From contig JADLBH010000018.1 of assembly GCA_020847855.1 (NCBI GenBank), positions 1-64,000 on the forward strand: 64,000 nucleotides of DNA, in the 5' to 3' direction. Below the pieces are notes generated by a model. It was not told where the DNA came from. It made no database searches and saw only the letters and a list, made by a program, of their open reading frames with translations. The translations under genes were made by a program, and so were the position numbers. The first letter of the stretch is position 1; each line of letters opens with the position of its first letter. This stretch comes from Fimbriimonadaceae bacterium. GTDB taxonomy: Bacteria > Armatimonadota > Fimbriimonadia > Fimbriimonadales > Fimbriimonadaceae. This document shows positions 16,441-24,580 of the stretch, piece by piece.

Positions 16441-17031
16441 TTGAAAGAAAACGTAGGTGCACATGGGATTCGCACCTTATCAGAACGCGAGTCCGAAATT
16501 GTCGGCAAGGCAGCGGAGGGATACAGTGACAAGCAGATCTGTGCCGCCCTCTCGATTTCTCAAGGCACCTTAGGAACCTATTGGGCACGCATTCGGCAGA
16601 AGTGCGGGTTGCGCTGGCGCACCGAGATCGTCGCGGTGTGGGTTCGTGACCAGATGAGGCAGGAGTCTGTGGAGGGCCCGGCGGAGGTGAGCCTTGAGAG
16701 TGTGTTGAACTCGATCTCCGTACTACTGAGCGTCATGGATGGCCGCGGGGTGGTCAGTTATGGCAACGCAGCCTTCTTTGAATCACTGTCCGAACTCGAA
16801 GTGGCCGAGGGCGGGTCACTCACCACGGACGATGTCGTGCGTTTCGAGGATGGGACGAGCCTCGTGGACAGGCTCAAGTCGCTCCCGGAGTCCAGGGCGG
16901 TAGCCCGAATCGGACGGGGTGATCGCTCGGGTCGCCGATACCTGATGCGCGTTTGGCCGGTTCGCGGCCAGGCAGACCAGTTCGTCGCGCTTTGGGAACC
17001 CGTCGCCTCGCGGGCTGCGATCGAGGTCTAG
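16441..17031 (+). CDS. Regulator with N-terminal LuxR-type HTH and C-terminal PAS-like domain
   Basis: A 196-residue protein. Residues 12-70 form a LuxR/GerE-type HTH: LSERESEIVGKAAEGYSDKQ, then ISQGTLGTYWARIRQKCGL. Residues about 85-190 look like a PAS sensor (LNSISVLLSVMDGRGVVSYGN, and RYLMRVWPVRGQADQFVALWE at the end). LuxR regulators usually carry the HTH at the C-terminus, so this order is reversed. The TTG start is set by a strong AGGGGGG ribosome site a few bases upstream. It probably acts as a single-component regulator; the ligand is unknown. Confidence 0.75.
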   Translation: MKENVGAHGIRTLSERESEIVGKAAEGYSDKQICAALSISQGTLGTYWARIRQKCGLRWRTEIVAVWVRDQMRQESVEGPAEVSLESVLNSISVLLSVMDGRGVVSYGNAAFFESLSELEVAEGGSLTTDDVVRFEDGTSLVDRLKSLPESRAVARIGRGDRSGRRYLMRVWPVRGQADQFVALWEPVASRAAIEV

Positions 17032-17042
17032 GGCCAGAGGTA

Positions 17043-17079
17043 GTCGGGCCGGTCACCGTTCCCGGTGCCGGCCCACGAC
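17043..17079. terminator. Bidirectional hairpin terminator
   Basis: A long stem (gtcgggccgg with ccggcccacgac plus inner caccg/cggtg) lies between the convergent regulator and ndk genes. There is no clear T run. Confidence 0.55.
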
Positions 17080-17174
17080 TGCTCTCCCCAAAGCAGTGTC
17101 GCTTGTCAATCTTCGGGCTGGGAGCCTGGTAGTTTTGTCGGCAGTTTGCCTGTCATCGGATTCTAGGACACGGT

Positions 17175-17594
17175 TTAGCGTTCCGCCACGCCCTCCGGGA
17201 ACCAGAGCGCGATCTCGCGCAGGGCCGCCTCGGGGTCGCTGCTGCTGTGAGTCAGGTTGTCGTCAATCGTGAGGCCGAAGTCGCCTCGGATGGTCCCTGG
17301 GGTGGCTTCGATGGGGTTCGTCGCGCCCATCATGGCCCGCACTGCCTTGACGGCATTGTCCCCGGTGATGACCGCAGCCACGATCGGCCCGGTGCAAAGG
17401 TAGTCGCAGACGTCCTGGAAGAAGGCGCGCTCCCGGTGTTCGTCGTAGTGTGCTTCCACCGTTGCGCGGTCGGCAAGGAGCCGCTTGAGAGCGACGATGC
17501 GAAGGCCCCTTTGTTCAAAACGGGACAAGACAGTGCCGATCAGGTTCCTTTGAACTCCGCCGGGTTTGATCAGGATCAGGGTTGATTCCGACAT
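17175..17594 (-). CDS. ndk: Nucleoside diphosphate kinase
   Basis: A 139-residue cytosolic kinase that moves gamma-phosphate from ATP to NDPs through a phospho-His. It matches Ndk throughout: ESTLILIKPGGVQRNLIG, YDEHRERAFF, the GPIVAAVITGDNAV segment, and GATNPIEATPGTIRGDFG. The active-site histidine is in NLTHSSSD. The usual order after His is Gly/Ala-Ser-Asp; here it is Ser-Ser-Ser-Asp, a small change in a very conserved site. Normal length. Confidence 0.95.
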   Translation of the reverse strand: MSESTLILIKPGGVQRNLIGTVLSRFEQRGLRIVALKRLLADRATVEAHYDEHRERAFFQDVCDYLCTGPIVAAVITGDNAVKAVRAMMGATNPIEATPGTIRGDFGLTIDDNLTHSSSDPEAALREIALWFPEGVAER

Positions 17595-17600
17595 GGCCCG

Positions 17601-18899
17601 TCAGGATACCGACGAGCTAGGGTCGTCCCGGCTGATAGGCTGGTCCGGGTACCACTCATTGGGGTCGCGGCCCTCGTCGAGGAGCTGGGTCTTCTGGAAC
17701 GCGATTCGCTCTCCGGCCGTGTGCCGCGCATCGTGCAAGCTCGCAGGATAGACCGAGTCCTTGCCGAAGCGCGCGTTGAGCCGATCCATGGCCTCGCTCA
17801 AGTGTTCCCATTGTGCGGTCTCCTCGAAGAGGCTCGCGGTGTGGCCTTGGGAAGGGTTCAGCTCGGTGAAACAGACTCCGACCTTCACGGGTCCTTCGAA
17901 GCTCCGCTGCGACCAGAGGCGCTCGACGGCGCGGAGGATAGAGACCGAGTCCATGGCCCCGTCGAGTCTTGTGGTCGCGTCCCAGTCCTTCCTTCCGGAA
18001 ACGAAGACCCTCAAGGTTCCAGCCCTGAGCCCGCCTTGCCTGAGACGTACGGCGGCCTTGCTCGCAAGCCGGAGGAGCACGGCGCGCGCACCCGCGTCGG
18101 TCCGCAGCCGCGGGGGCATGACGTGGGAGTTGCTCAAACTTTGGCCCACCCGGTTCTCCGGCTCGACCTCTCGTCCCCGGAGCAGCCAATACCACCTCGC
18201 ACCCCCTACGTTGCGGAAGGCGAGCCTCAGGTCGGCCTCGCTTGCGCTCAACATTTGATCGGTCGTGAAGATTCCGGCCGCTTGGAGCCTTGCGGCCATC
18301 TTTCGGTTGATCCCAGGGAATGCCATGAGCGGAAGGTTGACCAAACGGTGGAAAACGTCATCGGGTTCAAGGACGGTGAGTCCGTCGGGCTTCTCCATTT
18401 CCGAAGCGACCTTCGCGAGGAACGTGTTTTGAGCGATTCCGATCGAGCAGGTGAGGCAGTCTGAGACTTGGTCCGCGATCCTCTGCTTGAGCTCTTGGGC
18501 CAGGGCAGTGGCTTGGGCGACCGAGCGCTCTGCGCCCAGGAGACGGAACGAGACCTCGTCAATGCTGTGCACCCTTTCGACGGGAAGCACCGAGCCCACG
18601 CTTTCCAGAAGCCGTTCGTGATAGTGCGAATAGAGGCGGGGCCGGGCTGGGACGACCAAGAGCTCCGGGCACAGCCGCCTTGCCTCCCCGATCCTGGTTC
18701 CCGTATGGATGCCCAACCTCTTCGCGGGATAGCTCGCGGCGATCGCGAAGGTGGTGTCCGAGTCCACCGGGGCGACCACGACCGGCTTGTTCCGCAACGC
18801 CGGGTCCTCGGCCTGCTCCACGGATGCGAAATAGGAGTTGAAGTCAAGGAATAGGATCCTGAGCCTTTCCTCCGGTGCCGGAGAATCTGGTAGACTCAT
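17601..18899 (-). CDS. dinB: Y-family DNA polymerase (DinB/UmuC-like)
   Basis: A 432-residue translesion polymerase. Catalytic residues are present: the first acidic residue in LDFNSYFASVEQ (D19) and the SIDE motif (D114, E115). The helix-hairpin-helix region reads AFPGINRKMAARL. The little-finger domain follows. DFNSYF differs from the usual D-D/C-FF pattern of Pol IV, so it may belong to a side branch of the family, but both metal acids remain. An obvious C-terminal clamp-binding peptide is not seen. TAGAAT lies 6 nt upstream of the ATG. The start overlaps a possible start of the divergent TPR gene, so the two share a compact promoter region. Confidence 0.9.
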   Translation of the reverse strand: MSLPDSPAPEERLRILFLDFNSYFASVEQAEDPALRNKPVVVAPVDSDTTFAIAASYPAKRLGIHTGTRIGEARRLCPELLVVPARPRLYSHYHERLLESVGSVLPVERVHSIDEVSFRLLGAERSVAQATALAQELKQRIADQVSDCLTCSIGIAQNTFLAKVASEMEKPDGLTVLEPDDVFHRLVNLPLMAFPGINRKMAARLQAAGIFTTDQMLSASEADLRLAFRNVGGARWYWLLRGREVEPENRVGQSLSNSHVMPPRLRTDAGARAVLLRLASKAAVRLRQGGLRAGTLRVFVSGRKDWDATTRLDGAMDSVSILRAVERLWSQRSFEGPVKVGVCFTELNPSQGHTASLFEETAQWEHLSEAMDRLNARFGKDSVYPASLHDARHTAGERIAFQKTQLLDEGRDPNEWYPDQPISRDDPSSSVS

Positions 18900-18905
18900 G
18901 TCTAG

Positions 18906-18911
18906 ATTCTA
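18906..18911 (-). promoter_or_regulatory. -10 box of dinB
   Basis: TAGAAT on the minus strand, 6-nt gap to the ATG at 18899. Confidence 0.55.
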
Positions 18912-18962
18912 CCCGAGCAAGCGCCGATATCCATTTGCCAGGGTCGGCTTCGACCGCGCTGG

Positions 18963-18968
18963 TAGACT
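18963..18968 (+). promoter_or_regulatory. -10 box of the large TPR gene
   Basis: TAGACT with a 7-nt gap to the GTG at 18976. The same 11-nt block (ctggtagactc) also occurs 73 nt upstream, before the ATG at 18898. Confidence 0.5.
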
Positions 18969-18975
18969 CAAACCC

Positions 18976-20901
18976 GTGCAGATCGCCGTACTACCGCTCA
19001 ATGCGGGGCCTGAGAGCAGGGCCACGTTGGCAAGGCAGCTCTCCCACTTCGCCTCCGAGCTTGCGCGAGGGATCACGGGCAACGAGATCCATGCTGTCAA
19101 CCTCATGGCGCAGTACCAGGACGGAGGGGTCACCCGGTTCGCCCAAGCCAACCCTTCCGAGACCTTGAACGAGACCGAGCTGATCTCACAGTTCTTTGCG
19201 AACTCGCCGATGGAGGCCATCGTGGACGGGCTCTTGGTGGAGAGCAGCGAAGGGGGCGGGTCCCTGAGTGTGCGCAGCTGGGAGAAGGGGTCGAGCGAAC
19301 CCGTGGGCTCGACCGAGTTCACCTACCTTCCCGGTGGGTTCTTCTCCGCCGCCAGGGGCATGGTGGAGTTCCTGGCGAAGGTCTCAGGCGGCTCGGTCCC
19401 GCAAGAAGGGACCGATGACGTCACCCTTTTCGGGACCGAGAATCCAGCAGCGTTCGTGGAGTTCCTCGTCGGGTTTGATGCGGTGCAATATGTCGAGCGT
19501 TCGCAAGGCGCGGTGGCCAGCGAGTTCGATCCGATGCCCGCGCTCGCATCCCTCATGAGCGCCTACGAGAAGGATCCGGACTGGGAGGCGCCGTACATGG
19601 GTGCCGTTCGGCTCTGCCGGGTCTGCATCCAGCACCGCCTTGGGGACGCCAACGTGGTTCGCGAGAACTTACAAAAGCTGGCTGAGAACGAGCCGGACGA
19701 TCCCCGTGCACCCTTCGCACTGGGGGAGCTTGCGAGCGTCGTGGGCGACCTGAACCAAGCGGTGGACCAGTTCGAAAAGTCCGCCACCGCCCTGGGCAAG
19801 AGGATCCAGTCTCAAGAGCAGGAGCTTGAAAGCCTGAGCGGGGCAGAACGAGCGGAGGCCGAGGATGCCCTCCGAGCCATGCGCGCCGACCAGTCCCCGA
19901 TCTTGGCTCGGCTCGGCATGACCCAGGCCCAGATGGGCATGCCCGCGAACGCCGAGCGGAACCTAGCCAAGGCGATCGAGATCGAGCCAGAGCCGAAGCC
20001 CAGTACCGAGCTGCTCGCGACTCTGCTCGAATCCTCGGGACGGGCGCACGAGGTTCCACCGCTCTGGAAGGCCCGAGTGGACGCGAACCCTGGCGCAGGC
20101 GGCGTTCACGCGCGCTACGCGCTGTCCCTCGTTGCGGCAGGCAAGGACGCGGAGGGGCTCCGCGAGTTCGACCTTGCGCTGGAGAGGGCGGAAGACCCCC
20201 TCGAGGTCAAGCGGGCCTATGCGAGCGTCCTTGCGCGCAAGGGCGAGTTCGACCGTGCGATGGACATGTTCGAGGATTGCATTGACGCCAACCCGGCCGA
20301 TCCCAACCTGCTGCTGGAGTATGCGAACACACTCCAGGCGGCCGAGCGTCAGTTCGAGGTACCCAAGGTCTTGCGTGACGTGCTTGCATGCAACATTGAT
20401 CCCAACACTCGGGCCCAGACCCAGGCATGGCTCCTGGAAATCGAGCAGCCCAAGCGGGTCGAAGCGGTGAAGAACGCCGCGGACAAGGCCCAGGCCGGGG
20501 ATGCGCAAGCCGCGGTCACTGAGCTACGCGGATTGAAGAACTGGCTCGCAGACTACTGGAAGTTCTGGGCGGTCTTTGCCAACGCCCTGAACCAGATAGG
20601 TGCCCATGACGAGGCCGAGGATGCCGGGGTTCGGCTCCTCAATATGTTCCCGAACTGTGAGCCTGCCTTTGGCGAGCTAGCGACCGCGCTTTCCGGCCAG
20701 GATCGGCACGAGGAAGCCTACAACCTGTTGCGCAACGCGATGTCCACGATGCCAGGCTCGTTGCCTGTCGCGGTGAACTTTGCGCTCGCGGCGAAGCGCA
20801 CCGGGAGGTTGGAAGAGGCTCAGAACATTGGCCGACAGATCAAGCAGGCGACCGAGGATGCCGAGGGCTTGAGAGCGGTCTTCCAGGAACTCGGGGTTTA
20901 G
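18976..20901 (+). CDS. Cytoplasmic TPR-repeat protein
   Basis: A 641-residue protein without signal peptide. The N-terminal 150 residues form an alpha/beta domain starting MQIAVLPLNAGPESRATLAR, a form also seen at the start of TolB/FlgO-like nucleotide-fold modules, but the match is weak. From about residue 200 on there are TPR helical pairs (for example ARLGMTQAQMGMPANAERNL and YASVLARKGEFDRAMDMFE). The protein may scaffold a complex; no partner is given by context. The GTG at 18976 is preferred over the ATG at 18898 because a -10 box lies 7 nt upstream and the extra residues look like random coding. Confidence 0.75.
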   Translation: MQIAVLPLNAGPESRATLARQLSHFASELARGITGNEIHAVNLMAQYQDGGVTRFAQANPSETLNETELISQFFANSPMEAIVDGLLVESSEGGGSLSVRSWEKGSSEPVGSTEFTYLPGGFFSAARGMVEFLAKVSGGSVPQEGTDDVTLFGTENPAAFVEFLVGFDAVQYVERSQGAVASEFDPMPALASLMSAYEKDPDWEAPYMGAVRLCRVCIQHRLGDANVVRENLQKLAENEPDDPRAPFALGELASVVGDLNQAVDQFEKSATALGKRIQSQEQELESLSGAERAEAEDALRAMRADQSPILARLGMTQAQMGMPANAERNLAKAIEIEPEPKPSTELLATLLESSGRAHEVPPLWKARVDANPGAGGVHARYALSLVAAGKDAEGLREFDLALERAEDPLEVKRAYASVLARKGEFDRAMDMFEDCIDANPADPNLLLEYANTLQAAERQFEVPKVLRDVLACNIDPNTRAQTQAWLLEIEQPKRVEAVKNAADKAQAGDAQAAVTELRGLKNWLADYWKFWAVFANALNQIGAHDEAEDAGVRLLNMFPNCEPAFGELATALSGQDRHEEAYNLLRNAMSTMPGSLPVAVNFALAAKRTGRLEEAQNIGRQIKQATEDAEGLRAVFQELGV

Positions 20902-20925
20902 ATCGCACAAGGTTTGGAAAACAAT

Positions 20926-20955
20926 CAGGCCCGGCGGAGATCTCCGCCGGGCCTG
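20926..20955. terminator. Perfect 30-bp palindromic terminator
   Basis: caggcccggcggag and its exact complement form a 30-bp palindrome between the convergent TPR and PEP-CTERM genes. It can act on both strands. Confidence 0.75.
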
Positions 20956-20982
20956 ACCATGGGTCGAGGCCTGCGACCTGGG

Positions 20983-21756
20983 TTACTTTCTTCGGCGGCG
21001 GGTGGCAAGTGCCGCGATGCCGGCGCCCAGCGCGATGATCGTGCCCGGCTCGGGAACCGCGCAGAAGTTCGCACCCTCCAAGCACCCTTGGTCCTTGTAC
21101 TGCCAGTCACACAGATAGCCGTCGCTATAGGCGCTGGAGATACCGACGACCGGCTGCATCCAGAGCCCGAGGCGGGGGCCGAAAGAGGAGCCGGTCCAAG
21201 GATCGGATCCCGGATAGGCCGGGACATGGTTGCGGATGGCGGTGGCGTCAATGTCCATGGTGAACGTGCGGGAGCCGTTCGCCTCCGTGACGACGTTGAG
21301 TGCGTTGATCCAGTTCTGCGTGAGCTTGGAAGAGAGGATCCTGTCCGGGGCTTGCGTTCCCGAGGCGTTAGAGCCATCCTTCCAGCTGTCGTCGTTGTTC
21401 TTGCCGTTGTAGGCATAGACCGTCAGGGCCGGATTGTTGCCGCTGCCGCCGCCCGACCGGTCGAAGTAGAAGGCGGCATATTGGCCACGATCGCCCCGAG
21501 GCTTGGGCCCAGGGGTCACGATGAGCGAGAAGCCGTCCGTCCTCTTGCCGTCCGGGTTCTTGCCAAAGTTGGTCTTCCAAACCATTCGGTTCGTGGCGTC
21601 GTTGTACTCTGCGTGGATCGAGTTGATCCGTCCGCCCATGTTGTTGTAGGCGGTTCCACCGTCCCAATCCCAAACCCAGTTCGTAGCAAGGGCCGACGAG
21701 GCGGCGAGCGCCGCAACGACCCCAGTCAGGAAGCGATTTGTATTCATAGATTGCAC
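20983..21756 (-). CDS. PEP-CTERM exported protein
   Basis: A 257-residue secreted protein. The signal peptide ends at about ATNWVWDWDGG. The middle resembles PEP-CTERM and lectin-like beta-sandwich proteins: many aromatic and Asn residues, such as YNGKNNDDSWKDGSN. The end is VPEPGTIIALGAGIAALATR plus RRRK, a classic PEP-CTERM sorting signal. No enzyme motif is seen. An AGGTG ribosome site lies 6-9 nt upstream of the ATG. It is probably attached to the cell surface or matrix by an exosortase. Confidence 0.8.
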   Translation of the reverse strand: MQSMNTNRFLTGVVAALAASSALATNWVWDWDGGTAYNNMGGRINSIHAEYNDATNRMVWKTNFGKNPDGKRTDGFSLIVTPGPKPRGDRGQYAAFYFDRSGGGSGNNPALTVYAYNGKNNDDSWKDGSNASGTQAPDRILSSKLTQNWINALNVVTEANGSRTFTMDIDATAIRNHVPAYPGSDPWTGSSFGPRLGLWMQPVVGISSAYSDGYLCDWQYKDQGCLEGANFCAVPEPGTIIALGAGIAALATRRRRK

Positions 21757-22005
21757 CTAAATGTATTCGCACCGGGAGAAGGGTCTCCCGATAGCCCTAC
21801 GATTATGGCTTCACCCGGCGTGCCATGAGCCAAAGTCACCAAGAAACCTAGTACTTCTCTTGTGCTCGGGCACAAGGGCCGGGCGTCGAGCGGGCCCTCT
21901 GGCGAATCGGTCGTTTCCACGGTGAGGAAGCGGGGTCGGTCCTTCCGACAATCGGTCTAGGAGCGATCGCACCACGGAGGGCGCAACGTTCCTGAGGCCT
22001 AGATC

Positions 22006-23211
22006 ATGCCAACTTTCGCGTATACGGCCCTGGACGGTGAGGGCCGAACCGTCAAATCCACGCTCGAGGGCGAGAACGAGGCGCTTGTACTCTCCAAGCT
22101 CCGCGAATTGAACCTACAGGTCGTCGAGCTCAAGCAAGCCCGAGCCAAGTCCTCGCTTTCCTTCGGAAAGGCGAAGATGAAGCCGAAGGCTCTCGTCGTC
22201 TTCTCACGCCAGTTCGCGACCATGATTGATGCTGGCATCCCGATCCTTCGATGCCTCGAGATCCTGGGGAACCAGACCAAGGATCTTGCCTTGAAGCCGG
22301 CGATCCTCACAGTGACAACGGACGTCAAAGGAGGTCTCAGCCTGAACGAGGCGATGGCAAAGCACCCTGGCGTCTTCAACAACCTCTATGTGAACATGAT
22401 TCGAGCTGCCGAGCTGGGCGGCATCCTGGACGTGATCCTGGACCGCCTCTCCGGCTTCCTTGAATACGAGGCAGAGATCCGCTCCAAGATCAAGGGCGCG
22501 ATGATGTACCCCGTCCTCGTCCTCTGCTTCTCGGTGCTCATGCTCTTTGCCCTGTTCACGTTCGTTCTGCCCAAGTTCAAGGACATCTTCAAGGGCATGA
22601 ACGTGGAGCTTCCGGCTCTCACCAAGATGCTCTTTGGCATCGGCGACTTCATGCAGGCCTATTGGTGGACGATCATCCTTGCCGGCATCGGCGGGTTCAT
22701 CGGCTTCAAGATGTGGGGCAAGACCCCGAAAGGCCGCTACCAGCTCGATTTCTTCAAGCTCAAGATGCCGATCATCGGCGAGCTTTCCTTGAAGCTGAGC
22801 GTGGCCCGGTTCTGTCGTACCTTTGGAACCTTGATCAACGCAGGTGTACCGATGATGCGGAGCCTCGAGATCGTCGGGGAGACGCTGAACAACGGCCTTC
22901 TCATCCATGCGATTGACGAGACGCGGATGAGTATCCGCGACGGTAACCGATTGAGCGCACCGCTCACCGAATCCGGACTCTTCCCCAGCATGGTCACGCA
23001 AATGATTGACGTGGGCGAGGAGTCGGGTCGGCTTTCGGAGATGTTGGTGAAGGTCGGTGACTTCTACGATAGCGAGGTGGAATCCACGGTCAAAGGACTG
23101 ACCTCGATGATCGAACCCATGCTCATCATCTTCCTCGGTTGCGTCGTAGGCTTCATCGCCGTCTCGGTCATGACCCCGATCTTCTCCATCGTCAACAGCG
23201 TGGACAAGTAG
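22006..23211 (+). CDS. Type II secretion / type IV pilus inner-membrane platform protein (GspF/PilC)
   Basis: A 401-residue protein with the two repeated GspF/PilC domains. The N-terminus YTALDGEGRTVKSTLEGENE and the repeat motifs FSRQFATMIDAGIPILRCLE (residues 65-84) and ARFCRTFGTLINAGVPMMRS (second copy) are typical, and three hydrophobic helices are present. It anchors the assembly ATPase in the inner membrane. No other pilus or secretion gene lies nearby, so the rest of the machine is elsewhere. The 249-nt gap upstream (21757-22005) shows no gene. Confidence 0.92.
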   Translation: MPTFAYTALDGEGRTVKSTLEGENEALVLSKLRELNLQVVELKQARAKSSLSFGKAKMKPKALVVFSRQFATMIDAGIPILRCLEILGNQTKDLALKPAILTVTTDVKGGLSLNEAMAKHPGVFNNLYVNMIRAAELGGILDVILDRLSGFLEYEAEIRSKIKGAMMYPVLVLCFSVLMLFALFTFVLPKFKDIFKGMNVELPALTKMLFGIGDFMQAYWWTIILAGIGGFIGFKMWGKTPKGRYQLDFFKLKMPIIGELSLKLSVARFCRTFGTLINAGVPMMRSLEIVGETLNNGLLIHAIDETRMSIRDGNRLSAPLTESGLFPSMVTQMIDVGEESGRLSEMLVKVGDFYDSEVESTVKGLTSMIEPMLIIFLGCVVGFIAVSVMTPIFSIVNSVDK

Positions 23212-23226
23212 CGGGGTTGACCGCAC

Positions 23227-23250
23227 GCCTCGGCGGCGAGCCGCCGAGGC
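23227..23250 (+). terminator. Hairpin terminator after gspF
   Basis: gcctcggcgg-cgag-ccgccgaggc, a perfect 10-bp stem. A second hairpin (ccctgcg with cgcaggg) follows directly before the sigma-factor gene, so attenuation is possible. Confidence 0.6.
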
Positions 23251-23303
23251 ACCGGCCCCCCTGCGGCCGAAATCGCAGGGACATTGGAACAACGGATTGA
23301 ACC

Positions 23304-24557
23304 ATGTCGGAAGAAGTATCTAACTCCAGGGATGCCGAGGCGATCGTCGCGCAGTATGTCCGCGACCCGCGGCCGGATCTCAAGGACCTCATCATCGTTC
23401 ACTATGCGGGCACGGTCGAGCGGATCGCACGCCGGTTCGCTGGCATCGAGCCCTTGGAGGATCTCGTCCAGGTCGGGTACATCGGGTTGCTGAACGCCCT
23501 CTCGAAGTTCGACCCCGGCGCGAGCGTCAAGTTCGGAACCTACGCGACCCACCTCATCGCTGGGGAGATCAAGCACTATCTGCGCGATCGAACTCAGACG
23601 ATCCGTCAGCCAGCCTGGCTTCAAGAACTGCGGCAGAAGGTGCAAAAGACGGCATCGCAGCTCCACGCCGAGTTGGGCCGACCTCCGACGAGCGAAGAGA
23701 TCGCGCAGCGCTGCGGAGTGACCGAGGACGCAGTCCACGATGCGTTTGCGACCCAAGAACTGATCCGCGTGGCCTCACTCGACTCCTCGGGGCCCGAGAC
23801 CGAGGACGGGGAAGGGGATCGGCTGGACGCCTTGGAATCCGACAGTCCCCACATCAGCGTAGAGGACAGGGTCGTGCTCTTGGACGCAGTGGTCGGCCTG
23901 CGCGAACTGGAGAAGAACGTCGTGACCCTGTTCCACTTCGAGTCTTTGAGTCAGGCCGAGATCGCGTCGCGGCTCTCGATCTCGTGCAACTATGTCTCCC
24001 ACATTCTCCGGCAGTCCCATTCCAAGCTGAGGCAAGCACTCGGCCCGCAAAGGGCCAGCCAGCTCGCGCCTCTCGATGCGGCATCGGACATGGACTCGAC
24101 GGTGGACGAGGCGACTGGGAGCTATACCGAGGCGTACTTGATCGCGAGGCTGACCGAGGAGCTGCACCGATTGTCGAGCCAAGGCGCAACCCTCTCCTTG
24201 ATCACGATCGAGATCAAGGGACTGGAGAACTACGGCAGGTTCTATGGCCCAGGCGGGATCCAGCAGTTGATGGCGGATGCCGCCTCGCACATCCGTTCTG
24301 CGAGCCGGAGCCTGGACATCCAGTGCCGGCTCGGGAAGTGGGGGTTTGCCGTGATCCTGCCGGGGACGGGGGCAGCTTCCAGCGTCGTGCGGAGCCGCAT
24401 CGCTGAGCGCTTCGCGGCATGGGCGAGCCACTCGCCGGACGGATCGGTGGCAGTCTCGGTGGACGTGGGGGTCGTCGTCGCGAACCGGCGGATCAAGACG
24501 GCGGCAGAGCTCATCGAATTGGCGAGGGGATCGGGCGGGAACCAGAGCGCTGCCTAA
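23304..24557 (+). CDS. SigB/SigF-type sigma factor fused to a degenerate GGDEF domain
   Basis: A 417-residue protein. Residues 1 to about 250 are a sigma-70 factor of the SigF/SigB group: region 2 contains LEDLVQVGYIGLLNALSKFD (51-70) and FGTYATHLIAGEIKHYLRD (77-95), region 3 follows with LGRPPTSEEIAQRCGV, and the region 4 HTH is LSQAEIASRLSISCNYVSHI (215-234). After a linker of about 25 residues, residues 275-415 resemble a diguanylate cyclase: the strand LITIEIKGLENYGRFYGP and a C-terminal helix-strand pattern are in place. The signature GGDEF reads GKWGF (344-348), and no RxxD inhibitory site is seen, so it should not make c-di-GMP. It may bind a nucleotide or act in dimer formation. Its anti-sigma factor is not next door. 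Confidence 0.85.
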   Translation: MSEEVSNSRDAEAIVAQYVRDPRPDLKDLIIVHYAGTVERIARRFAGIEPLEDLVQVGYIGLLNALSKFDPGASVKFGTYATHLIAGEIKHYLRDRTQTIRQPAWLQELRQKVQKTASQLHAELGRPPTSEEIAQRCGVTEDAVHDAFATQELIRVASLDSSGPETEDGEGDRLDALESDSPHISVEDRVVLLDAVVGLRELEKNVVTLFHFESLSQAEIASRLSISCNYVSHILRQSHSKLRQALGPQRASQLAPLDAASDMDSTVDEATGSYTEAYLIARLTEELHRLSSQGATLSLITIEIKGLENYGRFYGPGGIQQLMADAASHIRSASRSLDIQCRLGKWGFAVILPGTGAASSVVRSRIAERFAAWASHSPDGSVAVSVDVGVVVANRRIKTAAELIELARGSGGNQSAA

Positions 24558-24580
24558 TGGGCGGCCCTGCCCCATGCCAC

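Noticed and set aside
18898-18975. ATG 18898 as the start of the large TPR protein
   Set aside because: It overlaps the dinB start, the added residues are not family-like, and a -10 box sits inside this stretch, 7 nt before GTG 18976.
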